Source: Cardiocondyla obscurior (taxonomy: Eukaryota; Arthropoda; Insecta; Hymenoptera; Formicidae). From it: a stretch of DNA of 64,000 nucleotides. The position numbers were made by a program, and so were the translations under genes. The notes under the pieces were generated by a model. The model worked only from the letters and a program-made list of their open reading frames with translations. It searched no databases and was not told where the DNA came from. The stretch is from the NCBI RefSeq assembly GCF_019399895.1, contig NC_091874.1:746501-810500 (forward strand), read 5' to 3'. Every line of letters starts with the position of its first letter. Positions within the stretch are counted from its first letter, which is position 1. Below are positions 27,227 through 39,200 of the stretch, in pieces.

Positions 27227-30200
27227 GTGAGTCTCATCATTATTATTTTTTTCTTTCTCCTTGCGTAAATCGGGATTGTCAAAGTTGTCGGGTCTCGGCG
27301 GCTTCTAAACTGCGCGAAGATGAAATATTTCGCTAATGCGCCAGACAAATATTTTTCAATCCCATTAATGAAACGCGCGCGATAAACGAAAAACGCGAAT
27401 CGAGAGCCGATACCGACTGGCCTGCATATTTTAAAAAGGAAAGTTCACGAACAATCGTAAAGTCCGGTGTTACAGCGACTGGTTAGGAACGCGCGTGTAG
27501 AATAACGGAAGAAGAAAATGTCGGAGGGGAGGGTTGCACGTCGAAGTCTGCAACGAGGCAGGTAGCAGCCAGGTATTCGAGATGGTCTATCTGAACAGAA
27601 TTCTCGTCTTTGAGACGGGAATTCAAAAACGTTTGGGCTTTTCAGAGAGCCGAGGCGGACCGGAATCTGCGGGTACCTGCCGTGAAAACTGACCTCGTAC
27701 CCTCCGCCGCGGCATGCCCGATCGTGCGGGATGTATCACGCGTAGAGTCCACCCAATTTAGATTTATCGTGAGATTATTTGCATCGTTGTACAGGAGGCT
27801 TCCGCGGGTTTTTTCGAGTAACGTCGCCGTCGCGGAGACGTTTCACCAGAGCTTCTTTCTGCGGAAGCGTAGACTCTATTAAGATAAGTAGCGACAGACA
27901 TAAAAGTCGATGTTACGTAGTCGTCGCGCTAGTTATCTCGAAACCAGGCATTATCGCGGTCTCAATTGCGTCTTTGGTACTCTGAAATTATCTGTTTTAT
28001 TATTTTGTCAAGAAAAATCGACGATTGTACAAAACTCTTAAAACGTCTGAAAAATATCGCGGAGATTGAATCGCGGCGATTCTCGCCTGAGGATCAAATT
28101 TTCTTTTTACCCGGCCGAATCAGCATTATATGAAACCGTAGAGCAGAGACGTGCGCGTACGTGTGTGTGCTAATCACGATCGTGAATCAAGTCTAAAAAT
28201 AAAAATCTCGGCGAAATAATAATAGATTTGTTGAGCTGTAATTAAACTTGGACATGGTGTAATTTGTGACGCTACGTGTCGTAGCTCGCCATAAAAATCT
28301 CAGTATGATGAAAATAAGTATTTCAACGAACGAATTTTTTTTATTTTGACAAAATCGATTGTTGCGTCAGTTATCTTAAAATGTGTCTGTAGCCTCGATT
28401 ACGTGTCGTTTGCAAATAGGACTTTAATGCACGAGATTTCAAAAGATTTTTGCAGATACGGCTATGCGAGGCAATAACGGTTGCTTTAATGCTCGAAATT
28501 AATTCACCTTAGAACGATGCGAAAAATTACTCGATATTGCGTGCTTAATTTGAAATTACCGTACTTTTTACAGAAAATGCTCTCATCCTTCTTCTCAGAA
28601 TAGACATTTAATATTAATTGTAATAAACGTAAAATTACGAAAAATGTATTTTGTTGATAACACAAAAAAAAAGAAAAAAAAAAAAAAACTTAAAAGACCT
28701 AGAAATTGTTTCGCGAGGCTATTGGACTCGCAATATTACCTCGTGATTAAGAAATATTATAGCGATATATAAGCTTCCACTTATATAAGCTTTAAGCTTC
28801 TTATTATATAAGTTACGATTTAGTGGAAGCTTCTATTTCAAAGATCTCTACGAATTTATTATTGACGAGTCGCAATTGAAGTTAAAATCGAGAAATTGTC
28901 TTTAGCAGTAAAAACGTGAAACGTCATTTTTTGTCCGGCATTGAGTCCCTGATCTTTTTTTTTTTAATTATTTTTTCGTATTTCTTTATGAAACTCGAAG
29001 TTCTACAAAGGCTCGTGAAAGATTTTTTTTTAACGAAGCAACTCTAGCACGTCAGATGACATCAGAAACACGCGATACTTTTGTCCTCGTTGCTCGTTAC
29101 GCTTGTGGGATGTTTATGAATAAAGATATGAGATCATTATGACCTTTCTACACAGTGTCTCGTACCGCGCAGAGACGCGCGATGGCGAATATATGCTTTG
29201 AGAACAGGAGAATGCCGCGACGTGATGCGACCGATCTTTTTTCTTCTCCCCCGGGTACATAGCACGCGCTTCCACGTATGTATCTCGGTATCGCTGTGTC
29301 TATTGACATTTGCAGTTGACGCGGCGATGCTAGATCATGTCTCTGAGTGGTAAAAAAAATTATAAGAAAGATGGTGAATAGGGACAATCGTTCTCGTTGC
29401 TCTCGGTCGGCTTTTGCGACTAATGACGCATTTACATTTCTCGTAAATAAGTCTTTGCGACGGCCGCGGAAGCGGTCTTTCGCGCGGCGTAATCAATATT
29501 GTTTCGTCAATGTGCCTAAAAGCGACCATCGTTTGTTCGGTGACTCACCCAAGTACACACACGTACGCGTTGCACGCGTTCACGCAATGATAACGCCGCG
29601 CACGTAGCACCGATGCATCAAGCATACATTAAAAAGTGAAACCATTAAATATATAAAAATATGAACGCGCGTCTTCAAAGGGAATTAAATCTCTCTCGCC
29701 GGTGTCGGCTCAGTTAAATTCATAACGCGCGATTGTTCCCGTTTGAGAACGTGACGTTTACTTTGATTCGGCAGGCTCGTAGGCTGAATTTTGTCGGTCT
29801 TTCACGCTTATCGACATATTTACAAGGCGAGGGCCGTATTCCAGAGTATTTTATCGTGTTTATAACTAGACGGGCCACTGGGAAAGGTGAGATATTTTTG
29901 CCGGAGACAACGCAATCTGCGCGGAAGTTCTAGCGACGGTTATATAAGTGTCGCGCGGCTTAGAATATACTTTATGTACGAACCGCGAGCCTCTTGGCTC
30001 CATTTGCATCGTATTTTAAGCCTATTACATAGCGAAGAATGCACGACGCCGGGGAATTCACGGGTGCACAATACGGGATCGCATAGTTCGAAGGGACGAG
30101 GGCTGCAGAATTAGATATAGAAACGGCGTATTTATTTCCCAACAGCTGCATACACAGCATCGCGAAGGACAGGTACTCTCGCTTTTATTGTAACGCGTGC

Positions 30201-33200
30201 GCGAATACGATATTATCGACTTTAACAAGAGTGTTGAAACCAAGCTTGTAAGCCGAGCCAGAAATTAAAGGGCTCGGATAACTCGCTTCCACTTGTTAAT
30301 TAGAAATAATCTCCGTAAGAAAGTGCTTCTTGTTTAGAAGAGAGAGAGAGAGAAAAAGGGAGGGATTTTATTATAATTTACTACGTGAAAAAAGGGATAA
30401 TTTTTCCTGATTTAGATCCTTTTTATTCCGACTATTTGATTTCTTTTTCTTTTTCTTTCGAAATCGAGCTTCGTGCGTCAAGATAAAAAAATTCATTTAA
30501 TACCTTGTATCGAAGTGACTCATATCAATTAGGAATAATGATTAGATAAAAGCATTCGAGCATTACCTCTCGAGAAAATATTTGTTACATAAAGACGTAT
30601 TACATGATTAATACATTTTTCTTGGTACGCAGGATGCTCGGTCGTGTCAGTAGCTTACGACAGATTTATATTCATCGATTAAAGTCCCTTTCGATCTTAA
30701 ACAAAACTGTATCTTTATAGAAAAGCAACGTTTCGTCGGACAATTAAACAGATCGTTTGAAATAATTCTTATTCTCGATAAGGCGCTTTAAATAAAAAAA
30801 AAAAAAAAATTTGTGTCGACATTTAAGGTACACGCAATCGTGTCGTGGTGCGGCTCGTGTCAGTTGACAAATTTTAAAGCGCATCTCTCGCGAGCTAAAT
30901 TTATCTATCTAGTTTACGAACTCGAGGTGTCATTGTAAGCCTGATGCAGCTGCCTGAAAAGTACAAAGTCTTCGAAACTACGCTCTGTCACATCTGTTAG
31001 TCATCACGCAGATGTACGCATGCTCCGCCCACGTTTTACCTGCCTACTCCTTCGATCGGTCTCTCAAAATCTACGACGTGCACGAGAGAGACACGAAATT
31101 TCAAATCCATTTTTGTTCGGTCTTTTTTTTTTTTTTTTTTTTTTTTTTCCGAAGCGCGAACAATCGAAGAGGCTCGAGAGACGTCTCGTTTTGATTTGTT
31201 ATTACGTACTCGCGAGTTCAATTTGGCGTTTGCAAATATCCAATTTTCTAAATTTTCCGAAAAACCCGTTTTCAACAATCTAATTAAATTCTACAAAAAA
31301 AAAAAAGTTTAATCTTTTTTTTTTTCGCGAAGCATGAATGATTTTTTCATTTGTCATTTCGACGGCCGCTTCGGCTGTTTTTCCGTCTCTGATTCGGCTG
31401 CACACTCGAGAGGAACGTGACTCACAATGGTCTACGCGAAATGTGACCTCGAAATTTGCGGGACTCGAACAGCGAGGCGAAAGAGGTGCGTCGTGATGTA
31501 CATGCAAACAATCAGCGGTGAATTAAGATTGATCTTGCGAGGCTGGCCTTCCAGCGTTTAGTAGAATATTTTCTAGATGCTAATTTTATACACGTTGAAA
31601 CTTTTATATATACTTTAATCTCGCGAACGAGAATATTGTTAATTTTTTATTAGCATAAACATATCGTCAAACCCACTCGTGATTATCTTCGATAGAAAAT
31701 TGTTTATAAATTTTTTACTACGCGCGTCACGAAATCAAGTTGGAGATAAGCGTCCTGGGAAGATATTTTTTTACAAAAGCGCAATTGCATCTGGTCGACA
31801 GGCAGAAATTCGTTTTTTTTCTTTCTCTTTCCCTTTTTAAGAAAAACCTCGTTTAGAGGTCCACCCTAGTTAACCGGGTCTATTGTATATTTTCAAGTTC
31901 AATCGCCTCTCCGTCTCCTCGTGTCTTGCAGACAAACATTTTCGTGTTGAGACGCCACGTTGCTTGTACTACCTGCCGATTCTAACCTCAAACAGTTTCT
32001 CGGAACGCTGTTCGATCTCGGGACTGTCGTGAGCGGTGCGGACTTTCGTTATCGGCAACGTCGTGCTATCTGTGCTCGTGCCGGTGTTATCAGTACCCGA
32101 AACGTGAAGGGCCGTTATGTGCGCGCAATGCGGAGAAAATATTCAAGCGGAACTCCTCTCGGGTATCCAGAATTTCCCGATTTATACGGCCAGCGTCATT
32201 CGTCTCGTCGACTGCCCGGCCATCCCGGGGACCTGACTAACCTAAGTGTCACGGGTCTCTCGAGTCATCCGGGTTATCGTCCAGATTTTCCCAGCTATTT
32301 CGATTATCCATATAATCCATTCACGTAAGTCTACAATACATACAAATTATTCGCGCTCTGCCTGCCTCGTTTTATTCCACCGCGACTCAGAAAATTCTAA
32401 CGAAACGTCCTTATCACGTGGCTGAACCACGTGACATTTTTTTTTATCCGCCGTAAATACATCGCCTCGACGAATATACATTTTCTTAGTAGTCAGAGTC
32501 CGTGTTAGCGCGCTCATAATATTTAGAAATCTGTCTCGCGACTGCGAAACCGTTCGACACCTCGCGACCGACGTTTATCGGTCATCCTGTTCTCTCGCGA
32601 CCCTTTTCGCTCTCCCGGGTGTGTTTGGCGTCGCCACCGAGACGGCTAGCCCACGCTCTTTCCTCTGACAACTTCGGGCCTCGATCGCTCAAAAGGCCGT
32701 CCAATCTAACATCACGGGACAACGCGCCCTTCTCTTCACGGCCGGCCGTTAAGCGGTCAAGTTTCGGACTTGGCGTGGGAGTGAAATCCTCTATCTTCCT
32801 CTCTCGCCACGCGGGAAAACGGCTGGCGAGGTTAGGTTCGTCAACACATGTACATACTTGGCTAACCCGACGGCGGGCCGCGGCCGAGGAGGTGGAGGGA
32901 AGCGAGAGGCGGGAAACGCGCCGACCGTGATATATAGATTATGAATCAGACTGTCTGGCGAAGGAAAACGGCGCGGACCGCCGGAAGAGAGGGAAGGGTG
33001 ACCGGGGCACGGACGCGGATCGAAGACACGGATGAAAAGGATGCTGATAACGCGGCCGCGTCTCTTCGCGTGCACGTGTACGCCGGGGAATGTCCCCCGC
33101 TCGTGTGATATTCGACACGCGCGGCGTAATCCAATTCTTACGTGTGCCACGCGGATTCTGCTCTCTTCCATCGACGATTTTTTTTTTACCCCCATTTCTT

Positions 33201-36200
33201 CGAGATAAGTCTTCTCCGCGCTCTAAAACTGGCGACCCCCGAACGATCGGGGTCCCGATGAAATTTTTATCGGACCACAGGCGGGCGACAGGATAGCTAA
33301 AATTAATTGAGCGGTATCTGGAAAGCGTCTATGTATATTCAATGTAGGTGAAGCAACGTTTTCTTTCTAATGGAAATTTGATGGCACTCGTATCGCTTTT
33401 CCTCCCATCGCGAAATCGTAGAACAGCTTCGACCGCGACAATAAAAGGCACTTGTTACGGGTTTTCCTTTTTTTTTCTCTTTCTTTCTTTTTTTTTTTTT
33501 TTTGTAACCGCGATATTTCACGTTACGGAGTAACGTTGATACTTAAAACTCGATCTCTTTTGCGAGTAGTTCGCCCTTAAATTACACGGCGTACATTTAT
33601 GACGTCCGTATACGCGCCGTTACACGGCTCGATGTCTCGTAAATAAATGGCGAGTGGTGCCCTGGGAAAAAGGAGCGCATCGTAAAATATGCACGTGCGA
33701 AATATGTATGTTTAAATGGGACACGCCGGCGCAGCAAGCCGAAGACCAATTCTTCGCGTACGTTTCTTTTTTTTTTTAACCCGGCGGAACAAAGCGAGAT
33801 GAAACCGAAGAGTAACGGCTAGACGCGCTTTAAAAATTTTACAGCCAAGATGTTTAAACTTTACAAAATGTTGTCGCGCCTTAACACTCGGGAGTATTAA
33901 TCACGAGGCGATAATGAATTAAGTTAGGAACGGTGATAAATTAAAAAAGCGGCTGATAAAGTTGCGCGCCCGTGCACATACGACGAGGCGCAAAATTCCA
34001 AAGGAATTAGCGATAGGAATATTTTCCTTAGCGAACTTGAAATCGACTTTCATCTCGGGGACGAAGTTGAGACAAAATTCAATTACAAAATTATTTTGCG
34101 GGTCGAAGATTAAAAGTGAACTTTCGACGGAAATGCAAGTTGAGACTCGGTAGTTGCAAAAGGAACGTAATATGGAACTTGGAAAAGTCATTATCAATCT
34201 CGTTGGAGTTTTTACGAAGGTAATATCGACTTTAACGAATCGAAAAGTACAACGCGACGGCCGATGCGTTTCACGATGTACCGTTTCGAAATGTTTCCGT
34301 GATAACTGTTTGGATATCGAAGACCTCGAAGAGCAGGTGTTTGCCTGCAACGAAGCGATGTAGTAATTAGACGATCATCCATCATTTACGTTCCGTGCGA
34401 GACGCGGCTCGGCAGTTTTGCGAACGGTTTACGAGGCTCGGGAGAACGCCGAAGAAATATTTACTATTGTCGCCGTTGATTGCGATCGTGAACGATAAAT
34501 AGTTATACGTACCGGAAGGAGAGAAAAAGAGAAGGTAGAAGGCGTATAGCGAAGGCAGGAAAAGAAGGCAGAGTTGATGGAAAAGGCTCAAGGACGGTCT
34601 CTCTTTTTCATACATTTTTTTTTTTTTCTCTCTCTTTCACCCCTGACGCAGATTCCCGCACTGAGAGTTTCGCGAGGTCTGTCATAAAAGCTTGTGTTTA
34701 CGTGGCGGTCCTCTCCCTCTCGTAGCGTCGATTCCAGAAGTGAGCCACGGGTCAAATCGATGCGGGCGACACATCTCGGGGTGGTAGAGATTTCTATTCC
34801 CGGCGCATTTTTTTTTTTTACTAGGCTCCGTGCACTTCGCGCACACTCTTCCCGCAAGAAAGATGCCGAGAGGCTAGAAATATCGCGGTTGCCAAGATGA
34901 TCTCGGCGACGGGCCCACCCTCTTTTCCCCTCGTTAATTCGATCGCGCGGCAAACCGCTCGTTGTTACGTAAAATAGGTCGAACACTTTCTCGCGAATTC
35001 GCGACGTGGCCGGTCACATGTATCCAGGACACGGGTCACGCTATTAAGAAAGAAAGAAATCGACGGGGGAATCGATTGGTCGCGTGCTCGGGAACCCCTG
35101 CTTGTTAAATGCTGCGTTTGCGACGCCCCGTGTAAGAATTGTAAAAAAAATGGGCCAGCTTTGACCCAAGACTTAAACCCCCGAGTTGTGCCGGTCTCAG
35201 TTGACGTTTCTTAGCCAGAACTAATCCAGTCCTGGTTAAGTAACAGCAACCAAAACTGGCAATTTGGGGTCCAGGCTTGGGTTAAAGTTCACTCGTTTTA
35301 CAATTTCTACGTACGGTTGTCAGGAAACTCGGGAAATAGATGCCGGCGGTAATCGTAACGCACTTTTCGGTTTACCGTAAATATTTAGCCATTGATAACG
35401 CGAGAATTCATTTACGCTCCGTTCTCCACCGCCCTCTCTCTCTTTCTCTCGTGCGTGTTTCATATGAGTTATGTACTATGTAGCGTTGTACATAGTCTAT
35501 CGATCCTACGTTTCTGTCCTCCCCTCTGCTTCTGCTTCCCTCGGTCTCTCTCGCTCGGTTTCTGTCTCTCTTTCTCACTCGCTCGACAAGATACACACGC
35601 ATCGCGATATACGGTCAACGAGCTGTCCTCTCTTTCTTTCTTTCTTTCTCCTTTCAATACTAATGCTCGCTATTTTTACGCCACTATCAAGATCTGTACA
35701 AATTTGCTCGTCTGCGTCAACATTTTGCGCATCATCGACTGCGCCTAGAATTCGTTTATCGCCGATGCTCGCGAAGTAATCTCGGAATTATAATATAGAT
35801 AAGATTAATAACTTATACTGCATATAATCATCTCCATTGAATTACTGTTCGTGTAAAGATCTCGGCTCGAGTACGTAATTTTTTTCTTTTTTTTTTTTTT
35901 TTTTTTACTTAGCTATCCATTTTAGCGATTCTGTGCGTAATAAGTACGAAAAACTAGGGTTTAATGACGAAATCTATCATGCCGTCGCGTCAACGCGTTG
36001 GACGCGAGTGACGTCTCCGCTCGACGGAAAAACTGAATCCCCTTCAGCCGTCGGAATGTCTCCGGTAATGCTGAAAAATCTTCGGCGAAATAGACGCGCG
36101 GTGCACGTAGGCGGCGTTTCGTCAGTCAAATAGACGTAAAGCGTCAAGTGGCAGCGGCAGGAATATCCGTTCTATTCGCCGCGCGGAGAGATACGTAGCG

Positions 36201-39200
36201 CGGCCGGAGGTACCTGAAACTTAATGATTCGTCGTAAAGTGAAACGTTCCACGGGCGTCGGCACCGTCGACGGCTACGACGACAATGTGCCGTACGCGTC
36301 GCGTATTCGTGCACACACGGCGAAGCGTGTGCGCGCCCATGTGCGTGCGGCGGCTGGCACTCGAATACACGACACGTCCACGCGCGCGAGTGCAAACACC
36401 CGCGCGCGCAACACCGTCGCTCTCCTCGTCGTGCTGACCTATGCATGCGTATAACGAACGCCATATCGCGCGCGCATCACCCGTCAGAGGGAGAAAGAAT
36501 AGATGACAACGGCATGGTGGGGGAGTGGAGGCACCGCGGACGCGCCCGGGGAAGGCGACGAGGGGAGAGACGGGAAGAAGAGGACTCGCCTGAGGTGGGA
36601 GGGGGTCAGTGACCGTTACGTCATCGAGAGCCCATAGTCGAGGGAAGAGCCATCGGTCGTCCGAGCGGGCACCCGATTTCAATCGAGAGAGACCTCGCTG
36701 CCGTGAATCGGACGGGGCGACGTTTCCGCGAAGAGACCCAGAACCCCCCCGGGGGGGAGAGGGGCTGCGACCGGAGGCGCGAAAATTACTTGGCCGTACG
36801 TGCGCCGGCACGACTCGCCGCGCGCCTTAAACGAAAATGATCTCTGTTTCGCGATGACGCTCGAAAGGTGTAAAATGCGACGGGAGAAGGATTTCGAATA
36901 CTTAGGGAACTCTAGGCCGAGCTCTGAAGAGACGACGGTATCCGGAGGTTCCGTATATTTCCCGGGACTTCCCGGCCGATTGCAATTTCCCTCACGCATA
37001 GGCGCGCGTTAGCGATGAATATGCATGCCGTACTTTCTCCGTAAAAGTGATTTCTTCCATTCATCGAGAACCGCGGATGAAGACGTTACCTACACAGAAA
37101 TAGACCGGCTAGGTTTTTATCCACTGAAACGAGCGCGGGATAAATATAAGCGCGAGCAGTGGCGACTGTTAAACGTTAATGGAACGGTTTGATATCTCGA
37201 GAGGATCCTCCAGGTTTACTTTCACTTCGTACCTCCGGCTTTTTCGAAAAAATGGGCGAAAAAAACTCGCCGCCCGCGCGTCGCGTTATCGATCGCAGGC
37301 GGCGGGATACGCTCGCGGCATCGCGTGCATCCTCTTTGTTCGTCCGAGTAGAGTTTCTAGCGCGGCAAGAGCGTTTCGGATGTACGACTGGTCCGCTCTA
37401 TTTCACGTTCGCCCGTTTACGACGCCTCCTTCGTGCCACGTGTAATTCTACGCCTTCCAGGAGGCTGGAAAATAAATTCGAAGCCATCACGCGGAGGCAT
37501 TTTTTATCTCCCCTCTTCCTCACATTTTGCGCCGTTATCTGCCTTGAAATCACACGACGTCGTTAATAATTAAATCTCGAACGAGGCCCGATTAACCGCT
37601 CGCGCGTTACGATTACGTTTCGTAACAAGTTTGTTTGCAGCACGTTGCTTCGCTAATATTTTTTTAACGAGGAAACGCGGGCACAGGAGTGATGTAATTT
37701 TTAATTAACAGTGAAATACGAGCTGCAAATCGTTAGTTTTGTTTTGTTTGACCAAGAGTCTTTAATTAATTAATAATTGATTAGTTAGGTTTTTTGAACA
37801 TGCGGGTTTCTTATTATATCTTTGTTTTACGCAATTCTTTCTGTCTTCGAAGCTATTTGAACGCCCTGCAGCACGTTTATAATGTCGTGCGAAGAATGAA
37901 ATTTTCTCTCTCTCTCTCTCTTTCTCTCTCTGTCAATATATGCGCAGGCGTCATGTGTGCGCTAGACGAAACTTTCCGCCAAGCATTGTGCGCGGTAAAA
38001 ATATAGATCCGAAGTGCAAGGTTCCGCGCGAGGAATATTTTACATCGGAAAGTGCGCATTCGTAAGTGGTGCGATACTCGCTCGCTCCGTTTTTGCGACG
38101 TATTTCGCTTCGCTTTGATCATAAAGGCGCTGCTAAATGCAGCTCGACAGCGCGCGAGTGTGTTGTTCGCGACGGTACGCAAGAAGCGCACCTATTGTTC
38201 GCCTCGCTCGGGGTCGGACTGTATTTGAAAAGAGTCGACTTCTTTTTTCTTTCCCCTTTTTCCCTTCGTTTTCATCATTCTCGCTGTTGGCTTATCTCAG
38301 AACCGTCAGCGATCGCTCGCAAAGTCGACTAATGCGTGCGTGTTTCTTACGCTACGAATTCTCTCCTTCTCTCTCTCTCTCTCTTCGTGATACGAATTTC
38401 TTTGGGGAAAAAAAAAAAATCGGAAAGCGTGAGTGCGTGTGTCTGAGAAGCCGAATGACTAGGACCTTCATCCATCTTCGGTTTTGCCCGGAGGGGAGGA
38501 GAGGGGGGAGAAAAGCAAAAAAAGAGAATAGAAAAAAAAAAAAAAAAGGAGTAGCGGCAATCGCGGTTGAACAACGAACTCTCGTCCGTCACCGATTAAC
38601 CTTCCGTCGTAATCCGTTAGCGAGTGGCGCGGGCGGGAGAGTCTCCCGGCCTCGGCTTCGACGTTTAATGGGGTTCGCGGCTCGCGCGATTCGGCAACAA
38701 CGCGGGCAGCAACGTCGCGTTCTCGCGAGAGAGCCGACGAGAACGGCAGGCACATTCACCCTATTCGACGGGTGCAGCGCGCTTGCGCAATCCGGCGCGA
38801 ACGTCGTCGTCGCGTCGACTCCGACCACGCGGATCCGTGCGGCGCGAGCGCCTCCTCCGGCGACTGTACGCACGCGTGGCAAATTCTGCCACGTGTGGCG
38901 CACCGCCGCCGAAATGTCGCCCCCGTCGCTTCGAGAGTACGCTGCCGCGCGGAACGCCAATGGCAACTATTCCGGCGCGAATCGTATTTTCGACGCGCCG
39001 CGCGATTGGTCGGCGCGCGTTTCGCCCGCCGTCACGGGTACCCATCGTTTCTTCTACGGCTCTCGCCTTCTCTCACGGTCCTTCTTTTTCCGCTTGGCGC
39101 ACCACTTCCTCCGCGTTTTCTTCACCCTCCCGCCACGGCCGTCCTTTCTTTTCGTCAGCTTGTTTCGCGCGCCGCGCCGGAGTCTCTTTCCCTTTTCACC

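Noticed and set aside
31932..32324. Extended version of Smr exon 2 using the acceptor at 31931
   Set aside because: Joining exon 1 there gives an in-frame TGA at 31948-31950; kept only as a possible non-coding start.
36221..36811. 196-codon minus-strand frame
   Set aside because: Lies in a GC-rich island with a C7G7 palindrome; no motif, no splice support, and other frames are open too.
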